DNA of 64,000 bases from Tricholoma matsutake (GCA_026075535.2 AP026538.1:3162001-3226000), one strand, 5' to 3'. Positions 44,761-55,571 are shown, numbered from the stretch's first letter. The notes: generated by a model from the sequence alone, not told the origin. Numbers and translations: made by a program.

Positions 44761-46005
44761 CCCAGAATCAAGGCCCTGGGATCATGCAATCAAACTTAAA
44801 CTGGATTTTATGGCAAAGGACTGCAGGGTTTACCCATTATCACTGGCAGAACAGAGGAAACTCGATGAGTTAGCCTGAAGAAAGGATACATCCGACCATC
44901 GAAATCACCCATGGCATCACCATTCTTCTTCATTGCGAAGAAGGACTCAGATGCACTACGGCCTTGCCAAGATCACAGGTACTTGAACAATGGGACAATC
45001 AAGAACACCTACCCACTGCCACTGGTAGGAGACCTGTTGGACAAACTGAGAGGGGCGAAATGGTTTACGAAACTGGACATTCAATGGGGGTATCACAACA
45101 TCAGAATCAAGGATGGAGATCAATGGAAGGCAGCCTTCAAAACAAACCGAGGGCTGTTTGAACCAACAGTGATGTTCTTTGGATTATGCAACTCACTGGC
45201 GACCTTCCAGGCAATGATGAACGAGATATTCCATGACACGATTGGAGAAGGATGGCTCGTGATTTACATGGATGACATCCTGATATTCTCCAAGGATCAG
45301 AACAAACACCAGGAAAGGACAAAGAGGGTACTGCAAAGACTGGCAAAAAACGACTTATACCTGAAACCAGAGAAATGCAAATTCGACGTCCATGAAGTGG
45401 AATTCTTGGGTCTGATCATCCGACCCAATGAAATTGCCATGGACAACACGAAACTGGCAGGTATACAAGATTGGCCAACCCCAACAAACATAAAGGCAGT
45501 CAGATCTTTCCTGGGATTTGGAAACTTCTACAGGAAGTTTATTGGACATTTTGCGGAGACAAGCAGACCGCTTAATGAACTGACAAAGAAGAACAAAGCA
45601 TTCAACTGGACAACGGAATGTGAACAGGCTTTTCAAACACTGAAAAGGAAATTTGCAGAAGCCCCGGTACTGCTGATGCCAGACCCAACAAAGCCATTCA
45701 CGATCAAATCAGACGCCTCAAAACATGCGACAGGAGGAGTGCTGAGACAAAGGGACATGAATGGGGACTGGCACCTGTGCGGATACATATCACATGTGCT
45801 AACACCAACGGAATGAAACTACGAGATTTATGACAGGGAGCTACTAGCAATAATATGATCACTAGAAACCTGGAGACACTACCTAATGGGTTCAGAACAC
45901 CCAGTGGTAATCCTGTTGGATCACAAGAACTTGACATACTTCCAAACGGTGCAGAAACTGAACAGATGACAGGCAAGATGGAGCTTATTCCTATCGGAAT
46001 TCAAC
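44761..46005 (+). pseudogene. Gypsy-B reverse transcriptase and RNase H
   Basis: RT motifs are [58 protein letters not shown] and the intact catalytic YMDDILIF (about 45265-45290). RNase H has [20 protein letters not shown], then TGA in AII*SLETW and LNR*QARW. In both cases relatives have Arg. The frame also has a TGA where [10 protein letters not shown] is expected (45814-45816). Confidence 0.88.
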
Positions 46006-47070
46006 TTGAAAATTGTCCATGTGCCTGGATCACAGATGGTACAGAGCGATGCGTTATCATGGAGTGCAGATCATGTACCGGAAGAAGACAACGATAATGA
46101 AGACGTCACAATGCTGCCAGAAACAGTATTTGTGAAATTCGTTGACACCGAAATGCATGACTTGCTTGCAGGGAGCATCATGAAAGACGACCTGGTGAAA
46201 AGCGCAATCGAGGCGCTAAAGACCAAAGGAACACCACCGATAAAGTCAGCATTGGAAGACTGGAAGATAGAAGACGGCCTTCTATTCTTCCGAGACAGGT
46301 GCTACATCCCAGACAATGGAGATCTACGAAAGAAGCTGGTGCAAAAGTACCATGAAGGAGTGACCAGTGGACACCTGGGACAATGGCAAACAACCAAAAT
46401 GATCAGGAGAGACTACTGGTGGCCGGGGATGATGACGTACATCAAGAACTATGTTGCTGGATGTGCAATATGCCAGCAGATGAAGGTCAACACGCACCCG
46501 ATGACCCCCCCACTACAACTGATCAAATCTGAAGCAACAAGACCATTCGCGATGGTGACAACAGATTTCATAACCAACCTACCAGAGTCCGATGGTTATG
46601 ATGCACTCATGGTCGTGGTAGACCATGGGCTTATGAAGGGGGTAATTTTTATCCCTTGCAGGAAAACTGTGGATGCATTGGGAGCAGCCACCCTCTATCT
46701 AGACTATGTCTACAAACGATTCGGCCTCCCAGACAAGATCATCTCCGACAGAGATCCCAGATTTGCCTTACAGCTGTTCCAGGAGCTAGGAAGACTGCTC
46801 AGAATCAAGCTGGCAATGAGCACAGCGTACCACCCCCAGACCGACAGGGAGACAGAATGGGTGAATCAGGAAGTGGAAGTATACTTACGGATCTTCTGCT
46901 CAAACAACCAGGAGAACTGGAAGCACCTCCTCCCAACCGCGGAGTTCATGCACAACCAGAGGATGCACTCCGTACAGAAGAACTCCCCGTTCTACCTCAT
47001 GATGGGCTATGAGCCCAAGGCGATCCCACTCCCATACCTGAAAACAAACATACTGGCCATAGAGAAGTGA
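46006..47070 (+). CDS. Gypsy-B integrase (open frame)
   Basis: This 354-codon open frame holds the end of RNase H, the HHCC zinc module (HEGVTSGHLG, CAICQQMK) and a complete DDE core: TDFITNLP, ISDRDPRF and the HPQTDRETEW Glu. LLPTAEFMHNQRMHS follows. It ends at a TGA (IEK*IVAL), one of several CGA to TGA type stops downstream. Confidence 0.9.
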   Translation: MKIVHVPGSQMVQSDALSWSADHVPEEDNDNEDVTMLPETVFVKFVDTEMHDLLAGSIMKDDLVKSAIEALKTKGTPPIKSALEDWKIEDGLLFFRDRCYIPDNGDLRKKLVQKYHEGVTSGHLGQWQTTKMIRRDYWWPGMMTYIKNYVAGCAICQQMKVNTHPMTPPLQLIKSEATRPFAMVTTDFITNLPESDGYDALMVVVDHGLMKGVIFIPCRKTVDALGAATLYLDYVYKRFGLPDKIISDRDPRFALQLFQELGRLLRIKLAMSTAYHPQTDRETEWVNQEVEVYLRIFCSNNQENWKHLLPTAEFMHNQRMHSVQKNSPFYLMMGYEPKAIPLPYLKTNILAIEK

Positions 47071-47583
47071 ATTGTCGCACTGCAATGGGCCTGAGATGAA
47101 GCAAAGGCAACTCACAAGTTAGCCAGACAGATGATGGCGGAAAGAACCACAAGGCACTTCATCCCATTCAAGGAAGGAGACAGAGTGTGGCTAGAAGTGA
47201 AGAACCTCAGAACGATGCACCAAACAAAGAAGCTTGCACTGAAAAGAGAAGGACCATTCTCTATCAAGAAGGTCCTGAGCCCACTCTCCTACTGACTGAA
47301 GTTGCCAGAACAATGGAAGATACACCCGGTGTTCCACGCGGTGCTCCTTTCCCCCTATAAAGAAACTGAGACACATGGACCAAACTTCCCAGAACCACCG
47401 CCTGATCTGATAGAAGGCAAATCGGAGTATGAAGTGGAAGTGATCATCGGACATAAGAAGAAAGGAAGGACCATGCACTTCTTAGTGAAGTGGGTCGGAT
47501 ACCCGACCTCAGAGAACTCATGGGAACCTGAGGGAAACCTGACTAATGCCAAGAAAATCCTAGGGGCATATAAACAGCGATGA
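47071..47583 (+). pseudogene. Gypsy-B integrase tail and chromodomain
   Basis: GDRVWLEVKNLRT, HPVFHAVLLSPY and then a full chromodomain, YEVEVIIGHKKKGRTMHF with LVKWVGYPTSENSWEP and NAKKIL (about 47425-47570). Stops at WA*DEAKA and LSY*LKLP precede it. Aromatic cage residues appear to be kept. Confidence 0.85.
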
Positions 47584-47624
47584 CAGCTGTAGAACCCCCA
47601 AAACCAGAAAATCCCCACCTAACC

Positions 47625-48350
47625 ATGGCAGAACAGACACCTATAATACCCCCCAAATGACGATTCACCAAACAATTCTTACAAAACCCAGCCAATGCTG
47701 AAACCCTCCACACCCACCTTGCCCATGACCCCTTGAAATACCACCTTGCAAGAATGTGTTTCTACTACCGAAGCACAATTGATTGAATGAAATGCAACCT
47801 GGAAGAAGCAATGAATGACGCTGACACCCTTGGAATTGAACAAGTGATCCAAGACATGGCTATGCCACAGTCAGACAGACAGAAGGCAGTTGAAAGAAAC
47901 CCTCACACCCCCATAGATCAAAACCGACAACGACTGACCTCACCCTCGCCTTACAATGGGCGGAAAAACAAAAACAAACCACGAACTGCCTCTGGAAATG
48001 CCTCCCCCTCTACGAGCAACCAGATGACCCAACCTTTAGAAATCATCGACCTCACAACACCCAAACCCAAACCATAGTCAACCCAGCCACCTTGGTCCCC
48101 TCCCCACATGAGGAATGCCAGATGCTTCATTTGCCACCAGATTGGGCACTTCAGCCTGATCTGCCAAAGACATATCTGCAAGCACTGCAAGCAACGAGGC
48201 CCCAGACATTACAGCCCTGACTGCCCAATGAGGCAGCAGAAGGAACGAGAGGAAGAGCAGAGGCAATGGGATTTCCTTGAATCGGGGTACAATGATTTTG
48301 ACAACGATGCGATGGGGAATATGACCGGAGAACCATGCGGGAGAACCTAG
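47625..48350 (+). pseudogene. Gypsy-B extra 3' ORF with zinc knuckles
   Basis: One frame of 242 codons starts at MAEQTPIIPPK and is interrupted by two TGA and one TAG codon. It has a helical acidic middle (NLEEAMNDADTLGIEQVIQD), a basic/proline stretch and two C-terminal zinc knuckles: CFICHQIGHFSLIC (C-x2-C-x4-H-x4-C) and CKHCKQRGPRHYSPDC. It looks like a second, gag-like RNA-binding protein placed after pol. Gypsy-A has an unrelated 140-aa ORF here. Confidence 0.7.
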
Positions 48351-48404
48351 GGGAAAGCAGATAGTAATTTGAAGTCAGTGACTTCGAAGATAGAAGGGAG
48401 GTGA

Positions 48405-49139
48405 TGTTACAATTTGTTATCTGGACCCGCAAGACCAGGCACTTCATTTTTCCTTTCTGACACGACACGACTCACTTCCGATGGGGATGCTTTGACGCAT
48501 GGTGACTCCATGCACCCGAACCCACTCCCACGCATGCTGTGATATGACAGCCCGTTGACATGAGGTCCATGATGTCGGACACTCATGATTGACATCGGAT
48601 CCTTGACGTCGGATCTGTAACATCGGACACCTCATGCTAGGCATGAGGCTATTCTCTTATTGATCCCTGACATGCTGCACCACAGCACTCCATAACATTG
48701 GACACCTCATGCAAGGCATGAGGCCCATCTTTTCTATTGTTCTTTCTATTTATACTTGATAATGATCTTGCATTCCAATTGGACAATAGGTATCTTCGAA
48801 CCATATATAAGCTGTAGTAATACTGCCTGTATTCCTCAGCTTGACCTAATTCAATCAACAGTCTTAGACTCAACCAGAACACTCGACAGCTTAGGAAGCC
48901 CCTAGCTGTGATAACTCGAACTCGACAGTTGGAAAGCCTCCAACTGTGATACACGAACTGACGGTCTACTCAGAAAGCCTCTGAGTATGGATAGCCATAA
49001 TGACTTGAGGAAGTACCCAAGTGAAGGCCAGAAACCCGATACACTAGGAAAGCCTCCTAGTGTGATACCGATATAGTTGGAAAGCCTCCAATTGTGACAT
49101 ATGAAGCCAAGGCTGAGTTAAAGACCTATAGTCTTAACA
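48405..49139 (+). repeat. Gypsy-B 3' LTR
   Basis: It is 735 bp. It is longer than the 5' LTR mainly through extra sequence around 48585-48625 (repeats of the GACATCGGATCC type). The hairpin array is kept. A purine tract (AGAAGGGAGGTGATG) precedes it. Confidence 0.93.
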
Positions 49140-49144
49140 AAAAT

Positions 49145-51070
49145 GCTACTGAAATCTAAGCACTGAGCTTATGTTGGATTTGATGACAGTGCTGGAGCAA
49201 TTAAATATTATAATGCAGAAACACAAAAGGTACTTACCTCTAGAAACTTCCAAAATATTAACCCACCAGAATTGCCTTCACCTCCAGAGCAAATCACTAT
49301 TACACCTGATGCACCACATGAGGGGAAGTCTGATGGAAGCATACTACCACCTAGGGGTGTAACAGGTTCTGATGATATAACTCTGGACCTTGAACCCAAA
49401 AAGCACAAGCATAAATGGAATGAGATAGAGGAAGATGTGGATATAAATGAACTGCAAAAGATGCATGGAATTCATACCAACTATCAATACCTTCAAAATC
49501 CCTTTACAGAAGAGGAAGATGATGAAGAAACCTTCCTATCAAATGAAGAGATATATGCAATAATTGCCAGAGATGAACTAACCAGCCTAAAGGATGCTAG
49601 GAACTCCCCAGAGTGGCCAGAATAGCAAATAGCCATGGAGGAAGAGTTGGATTTGCTGAAGAAGATGGGTACTTGGGAACTTGTGCAGAAACCTTCAAAC
49701 ACAGTCCCTATCTCCAATAAATGGATCTTTATAAAAAAAAGAAATAAACAAGGGGATGAAATTAGGAAATGGGCAAGACTGGTAGTAAAAGGATGCACAC
49801 AGTGGCCAGGTTATGATTATATGGAAACCTATTTGCCTGTTGTTAGGATGGATACATTGCACACAATTCTTGCCCTTGTACCAATAAAGAAACTCCAACT
49901 ACAACAGATGGATGTCAAGGGGGCTTACCTGAACAGCATTTTACAAAACAATTTACATGTGACAACCTGAGGGATGCAAGGATGAAATGGACCAAGTATG
50001 TTGGCTGGTCAAGACTCTCTACAGCCTAAAACAAGCTGGGAGAGAGTGGAATAAGCAGCTTGATGAAAAACTCAAGTCTCATGGCCACAAATGCTCACTC
50101 ATGGACTCTTGCATTTACATTCAATGGGATGGAGATGACATCAAAATTATGGCCATCTGGGTTGACAACTCGCTTCTCTTTGCATTGTCCGATGCAATGA
50201 TGGAACATATGTTATGCTCAGAATGGCAAGTTATGGATCTTGGGGAACCAAGCAAGATTGTTGGTGTAGAAATAAATCATACCAGCAATTCCATCACTAT
50301 TTCTCAACAGAAATATATTGATAGTATCCTCCTCAAGGAGGGGATGGCCAATGCAAACCCTGTCGGTATACCTATGGATCCAAATATTAAGCTAAGACTG
50401 AATCCAGATCACAATAAACCCAACTGAAGTAATTTGTATGCAAAATTATTGGGAAGTTTACAGTTTATTGCTAACTCCAGATATCTCATATGCTGTGAAT
50501 AAATTGGCTGCCTACACCAACCTGGGACTCCAACATCATGGTGCATTAAAGCAGATACTGAGGTACCTTGCAGGTATGAAAACTCTTGGGATAACCTACT
50601 GCACATCTCAGGATGTGGCTGGAACAAATAGCCTCTTCTATGGGTATGCAGATACTGCCTTTTCAAATGCAGATGACCACAAACCCTCACAGCAGGGGGA
50701 GCAGTGACCTGGAAATCAAAGAAACAAATGATCATAGCCTTGTCCTCCATGGAGGTGGAATATGTGGCTCTCTTGGAGGCTGGACGTGAAGCAACATGGC
50801 TCAGAAATCTATATGGCAAACTCAGATTTATTCAAAATGACCCAACAATTATTTTTGGGGACAATGAGGGGTCTGTAGTATTAACACACAACCTGCAATT
50901 CCATCAATGGTCAAAGCACATTGCTCTTTGCCATCACTGGGTCAGGGACCTTGTGAACAAAAAGTTCTTGATATACAAAACTGTTGTGATCCAGAGCAAA
51001 CTGCAGATGTATTAACCAAAGCTCTACCAAAGCCAAAATTTACTCAACATAGAGAACAGATGGGCATCCA
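49145..51070 (+). pseudogene. Copia-C reverse transcriptase and RNase H
   Basis: The linker before RT (ITITPDAPHEGKSDGS, SLKDARNSPEWPE, then TAG) leads to EEELDLLKKMGTWELVQKP, ISNKWIFIKKRN, LPVVRMDTLHTILAL, MDVKGAYLN, LKQAGREW and MAIWVDNSLLF. RNase H follows with SKKQMIIALSSMEVEYVALLE and HIALCHHWV. Stops and frameshifts occur near 49970, 50425 and 50705. It is the same family as the Copia-B RT. Confidence 0.84.
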
Positions 51071-51079
51071 GTCATTCAT

Positions 51080-51420
51080 GTGATCACATTGATTCTGAAC
51101 AAGATATATCTTAGGAATAATATGGACCTCTTCTGTGAAGTGGTCACATACTATGGATATAGCATTGTACCCTTGAGCTTCAGGTAATCCTGTGATGAAA
51201 TCCACAGATATATCTCACCATGGTTCAGTATGGGGTTCAGCATTACTTTTCCTGCAGTTTTCTCTAGAAATCTTTTTTCCCCTCATGCATGTATCACACC
51301 CATCCACATACCCCAACACAAGTTTAGAAATTCTGGGCTACCAATAATTTCTCATCACTAATTCCAATGTCTTCCATCTACCTCATTGTCCATCTCTGAG
51401 CATTGTATAATTTTAGACAA
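51080..51420 (-). pseudogene. Gypsy integrase fragment
   Basis: On the minus strand, pieces of an HHCC zinc module (YVDGCDTCMRGKK-like, in shifted frames) and the start of a DDE core (ISVDFITGLPE-like, then IVCDHFTEEVHIIP) can be read. It abuts the truncated Copia-C. Its family differs from Gypsy-A/B and may be related to Gypsy-D. Confidence 0.6.
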
Positions 51421-51680
51421 CAGCTCCATTTCTGAGCTATCTATTAATTAATAGATGCCCTTGATGTGTAGTGCATATTTGGGTTTGAGTAGCATAACAT
51501 TTGTATTGTCCTCCTCCACCCCCCTTTTGTGAACAATTTTTATTTATTTTTAATCCATTTATTCTCTTTTGTGGTGTACCATATGTAAGAGATTAAACAT
51601 ACATGATATGTCCAATGCGGATTGTTCCTCCCATCTAAGTTTTCTTCATCATCTGCTTTGAGAGACCACAGAGTGGCCAC
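51421..51680. other. Probable 3' UTR and tail of the minus-strand LINE
   Basis: The T-rich stretch TTTTTATTTATTTTTAATCC (from 51539) reads as an A-rich tail on the minus strand, a plausible 3' end of the LINE. The sequence between it and 51680 would be the LINE 3' UTR, which continues at 53046. The boundary is inferred. Confidence 0.4.
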
Positions 51681-52069
51681 TAGGCAATAGCACGGGTATG
51701 GGTAGCCATGGGTATGGGTACAGGTCATGGAATACCAACCCGTAACCCATGCCCTACCCATCACCAAAAAGAAGTTAACAGCTCAAAAGACAAAATATAA
51801 TACCTAAGTCTATCTAAAATTATTATAACTACATATTAAAAATGAAAAAAGTGGGGCGAGCCCAGCTCCAACAGTAGAAATGGGAGGGTTTATATACCCT
51901 GGGATGCGCACGGACAATTTGGCCTTGTGTGCACATGGTAATCACATCTTCATTGATTGTTGACATGTTATTTACATATATTTATAATCATTGTGACAAC
52001 GACTTCCACCCACAACAAGGACGACCAGGATGACCAAATGAGGACTGCACCCAGCAGACCAAAGCAAGG

Positions 52070-52160
52070 GCCTAAGAAATGTGAACGACATTTCTTAGGC
52101 TGTATGTAAGTCTTTTTTTCTTTCTCTTTTCATTTTATTGTTACTAACTAATGTTACTAG
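52070..52160 (+). other. Hairpin followed by intron-like segment, unit 1
   Basis: GCCTAAGAAATGT pairs perfectly (13 bp) with ACATTTCTTAGGC around a 5-nt loop. Five bases later GTAAGT starts a 55-bp segment with a T-rich tract that ends TACTAACTAATGTTACTAG. Confidence 0.7.
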
Positions 52161-52297
52161 ATCTGATGATGACGACAAGCACCACCCTGCCACTGCCACG
52201 AGCCCCTGCTTGTGGGTGGGATCAAGCAAGCCAGATTGATGATGGACAATGAGGACAAGGATGGGACAACACAACAATGATAACAAAAGCAAAAGAG

Positions 52298-52386
52298 GGC
52301 CAAAGAGACGTCGACAACGTCTCTTGGGCCGTTGGTAAGTTTTTTTCTTCTCATTTCATTCTTTTGTTACTAACAGTCTCTCATAG
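52298..52386 (+). other. Hairpin followed by intron-like segment, unit 2
   Basis: GGCCAAAGAGACGT pairs with ACGTCTCTTGGGCC (13 of 14) around a 5-nt loop. Four bases later GTAAGT begins a 52-bp segment with TACTAACA and an end at TCTCATAG. Compared with unit 1, two stem positions changed on both arms so that pairing is kept. Confidence 0.7.
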
Positions 52387-53231
52387 ATACTAACTAGAAC
52401 TACTGGCAACAACAACAACCATGGCAACAGGACAACGATGCCAGCCCTGCACCCACCACACACCACTGTGAGCCCCTGCTCGCAGGGTGGATTGTGGGTG
52501 CTCAATTATGAACCAGGGGGGTGGGACCACAACAATGACAGTGAACAACGATGACAGGACAACAATGCCATGGGATGACAAGGAGGGGGATGGGGAGGGA
52601 ACGATGGCAGAACAACCATGACAGGACCATGACAACCATGACCACAACCAGATGATGATGCCATGGGACAACAAGGAGGGGGACGAGGGGACGAGGAGGA
52701 GGAGGGAACAACAGCACCAACCCAGCACCCACCCCCACCACTGGGCCGTAAGTGTATTATTTTTCTTGTCTTTTTTTTATATTCCTAACTAATGTTACTA
52801 GCATGAAGTCATGACCACCACCCCCCTCTCGCTCGCAAACATGAGGTGGGGTGGATTTTAGTACACTAAGAATAGTTATTTTAGATACAATTTATTTATT
52901 TAATTTATATACTTGGCCTGGGGGTGCTATGAAACCCATGCGGGAATTGACACCCACCGGTACCCACCTGTACCTACCACTTATCAACCCATGGGTTGAG
53001 CTCTGGGTACCCGTGGGAGTACCTGTGCTATTGCCTAGTGGCCACACCGGTGGCGCTGTAATAAGTGGTGCTGAGACCTGGTGTAAGATATTGACTGTTT
53101 GCTGCATGTGAATCCTTTCCTCTATCCTCTTTCTCTGTCCCTGCTTCCTCTCCTCCATTTTCTTTTCCTGCCCCTTTGTTGTTCCTCACTCAGTGTTGGT
53201 ATATCTCCATAAACATTGCGGAATTGGCCTG

Positions 53232-54114
53232 TCACAGCAATATATCAAAATAGTGCTGGTAGCATTTTGGGCGTGGTGAGGAGCTTTGTGATATTAATGT
53301 CTCTGCCTCCCATACTGTTGTGCAGTGCCTGCCTGGCTGCTTGATGTGCCATGCAGTGTAGCATGAAGTGCTGTACTGTTTCTTCACTTCATTGACACTC
53401 TGGACAAATTGGTGAGTCACTTTTCCCGATACGGTTTAGATGCTTAGCTAGTGGTGCATGTCCCGTCCTCAACTGTGATAGTATGCTGGCTATCTTCTGT
53501 GGTAGGTCCATAATCAGGTCCATGTACTTGTGTGATGGGGTAGTGGGGTCAGTCTTCTTCATCCTCTCGTACCGTGGCAATTTCTGCCATGCCTTCTGTG
53601 TGTTACATTTTAGTTTCTTGCCATATGCGCATTTCACCGCAGATTTGCTGTGTGGTAGGGTTTTCTTGAGTAGTTTCAGTATCTCTGACATGTCGCTACT
53701 CCCCTCCATTATCGCCTTCTTTGCCTGCTCATCAGCTATCTCATTGCCCTCGACCCCTTTGTGTCCTGGTATCCACTGGATAGTGATGCATATGCCCATG
53801 TGTTTCTTCTGTAGTGCCTCAATGTTGTCATGGAGAGCATCAAAAATATAATGACCTGGATTGGGTTTCATCAGTTGTGTAGCTGTAATAGCAGCTTGAT
53901 TGTCAGTGTAGATAGTAGCTGACCATATTCCCCATTCTTTGGAGATCAGTTTCATTCCCAGTATCACTCCCACTCCTTCTCCTTCATAGACCATGTGGTG
54001 TCTTTGTGAGCCCAGTTGGTAGCATAGCATGGTTTTTGCTCTTCCATTTCTGTATAGAACTGCTGCTGCGCCTATCTTTTCCTCCATACCTGAGCCATCA
54101 GTGAACACCTTCAC
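53232..54114 (-). pseudogene. LINE ORF2 RNase H and C-terminus
   Basis: The RNase H core keeps FTDGSGMEEKIGA, the Glu region EGEGVGVILG, IYTDNQAAI and IQWIPGHKGVEGNEIADEQAK. A C-terminal part follows with HAPLAKHLNRIGKSDSPICPEC, a stop, and remnants of the terminal Cys/His motif (TSCYTAWHIKQPGRHCTT) to 53232. Confidence 0.85.
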
Positions 54115-54354
54115 ATCTGGGTTGTCATTGTTTGCATCTTCTATTGCTTTGTCGGCACTACTTGCAATCCTGGTTCTGATTTTCGGCTTCCACCCTGTGT
54201 TGAAACATTCTGCTTTAATGGTTTCAATGGATTGCGGTCATATGTTGAACCTGTGCATGAGGTCATGTAGTGGAGTAGCATGTCATTTTACCAGTTTGTT
54301 TGCCACGTTTTTGATGGGCTTGTAGAGGGGGTGCATTGGTGGTAGTGTTGCAAG

Positions 54355-55571
54355 TCAGATGGCTGTGCATTGGCGGTACTTGTCGACGAGTGGGTTGAAT
54401 GGGATTAGGTTTGCCATGACCTCTATTACATCAGTCGCTGTAGTTTTCATCGTGCCCATGATCATGAGAGCAGCCCTCCTCTGAATTGATGCTAGCTTGT
54501 TCACGATGGCTTGCTTTGAATGCCCGTCCTTCATTCTCTTGCCAATGTTCTGCTGTGGGGTTAGAAATACATCAGCAGCATATAGCATGCAGGGGACTGC
54601 GATAGATAGATATAGTTGCTGTATGTAACTGGCATGTATTCCTCAGGATGTTTGAGTTAGTCTGCCAAATTGGATTAGCCAGTCCTGCCCCTTTGCTAGG
54701 GCTGTGGCGCACTGTCCTTTACAGTTCATCTTGTTGTCAACTATTACTCCCAGGAATCTTGCTGTGTCTTTTGATGGTATGCATTTGTCTCCGAGTGCTA
54801 GGGTCCATCTTGGTGTTGGTATCCTTTTCCTGGGGTTTAAAGGGTGCAGGGCGAGTCTCCTCATAATGTCGAGTAGCTGGAATTTTTCAATGTCGAATTC
54901 ACAGTTATGGTCTCTGGCCCATTCAAAAATGCCTCCAGTGCGATTCATAATGTTGTGTAACTTCTCATGAGTTTTAAAGAAGTCTTTTCTGATGACAATT
55001 ATTGCTGCATTGTCTATGAATAGCAGTATCCATTCACCTAGTCTGAGGATTGGTATTTTTGTCAGATCAGCATTATAAATCAGATAACAAATTCCTGAGA
55101 AAGGGTCTCCCTGATCTAGCCCATTCACTATGATGAACATAGATGTTTGGTAATCATTGAAGGATAAGGTCATCCGTCAGTTACTGAGTCTTCTCTCCAT
55201 CCATTCTGTGTATTCTCATGGTATCCCCCTTTTCCTCATGTTGTGTATGAGTCTGTTGATATCCACACTGGGGAAGGCCCCTTTAACGTCTAGGAATAGA
55301 GTTGATACAAATTGCCCTTTACACCATGTGTCTTTCACAGTCTTTGTTAGCATGTGTATCGAATTGGTGGTGGTACGCCCTAATCTTGCTCCGAAGTGGT
55401 TGGCTGGGAGTATGTTATGTTTCTCGCACATGGTAACAATATCGTCCATCTGGCAACTGTTGAGCAGCCATGCCATTCCCTCTGATAGTACGATTGGGTG
55501 CCATGCCATTGGGGAGGAGTAATCTGGTTTCCCTGGTTTTTTTCTGGACTAAGGTTTCTGTGCTCGCCCAT
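54355..55571 (-). pseudogene. LINE ORF2 reverse transcriptase
   Basis: RT motifs are NHFGARLGRTTTNSIHML, STLFLDVKGAFPSVDINRLIHNM (catalytic Asp), GLDQGDPFSGICYLIYNA and then FIDNAAIIV, where the usual FxDDA box has Asn for the second Asp (GAT to AAT after C). The thumb region has FLGVIVDNKMN. The frame is broken near 55180 and 54640. RT activity is expected to be lost through the D to N change alone. Confidence 0.87.

Larger units (their letters stand above)
41443..49139 (+). mobile_element. Gypsy-B: chromoviral Ty3/Gypsy retrotransposon with CCHC 3' ORF
   Basis: It is 7,697 bp, plus strand, with TGTTA/TAACA LTRs of 701 and 735 bp and target duplication AAAAT (41438-41442 and 49140-49144). 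Order is gag, protease, RT, RNase H, integrase, chromodomain and a 3' ORF with zinc knuckles. Catalytic residues in RT and integrase are kept, but many CGA to TGA type stops cut the frames. The internal coding parts are close to Gypsy-A; the region after the chromodomain is not. Confidence 0.95.
36685..51070 (+). mobile_element. Copia-C: Copia element of the Copia-B family, split three times
   Basis: The internal region starts with the tRNA half-molecule PBS (36685-36696). Gag is at 36738, protease at about 37920, integrase at 40065-41442 and RT/RNase H at 49145-51065. Insertions, each with a target duplication, are 38132-40056 (CCCAGAAT), 40698-41103 (GGA) and 41443-49139 (AAAAT). Protein motifs match Copia-B throughout. 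The 3' end is missing: after RNase H the sequence changes at about 51075 to an unrelated Gypsy fragment, with no polypurine tract or LTR. Confidence 0.9.
51681..53037. mobile_element. Non-autonomous hAT element, family N2, with hairpin-intron units
   Basis: It is 1,357 bp with ends TAGGCAATAGCAC and, inverted, GTGCTATTGCCTA. The 8-bp duplication GTGGCCAC is at 51673-51680 and 53038-53045, and GGGTA(TGG) subterminal motifs are present. Inside are three intron-like segments (52106-52160, 52335-52386, 52748-52801). The first two directly follow strong hairpins (52070-52100 and 52298-52330). AGCCCCTGCTCGCAGGGTGG-like blocks (near 52200 and 52471) are shared with the N1b element at 38132. Confidence 0.9.

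Noticed and set aside
51540..51560. T-rich stretch as proof of the LINE poly(A) tail
   Set aside because: It is plausible but impure (TTTTTATTTATTTTT), and the target-site duplication could not be found, so it is mentioned only as a probable end.
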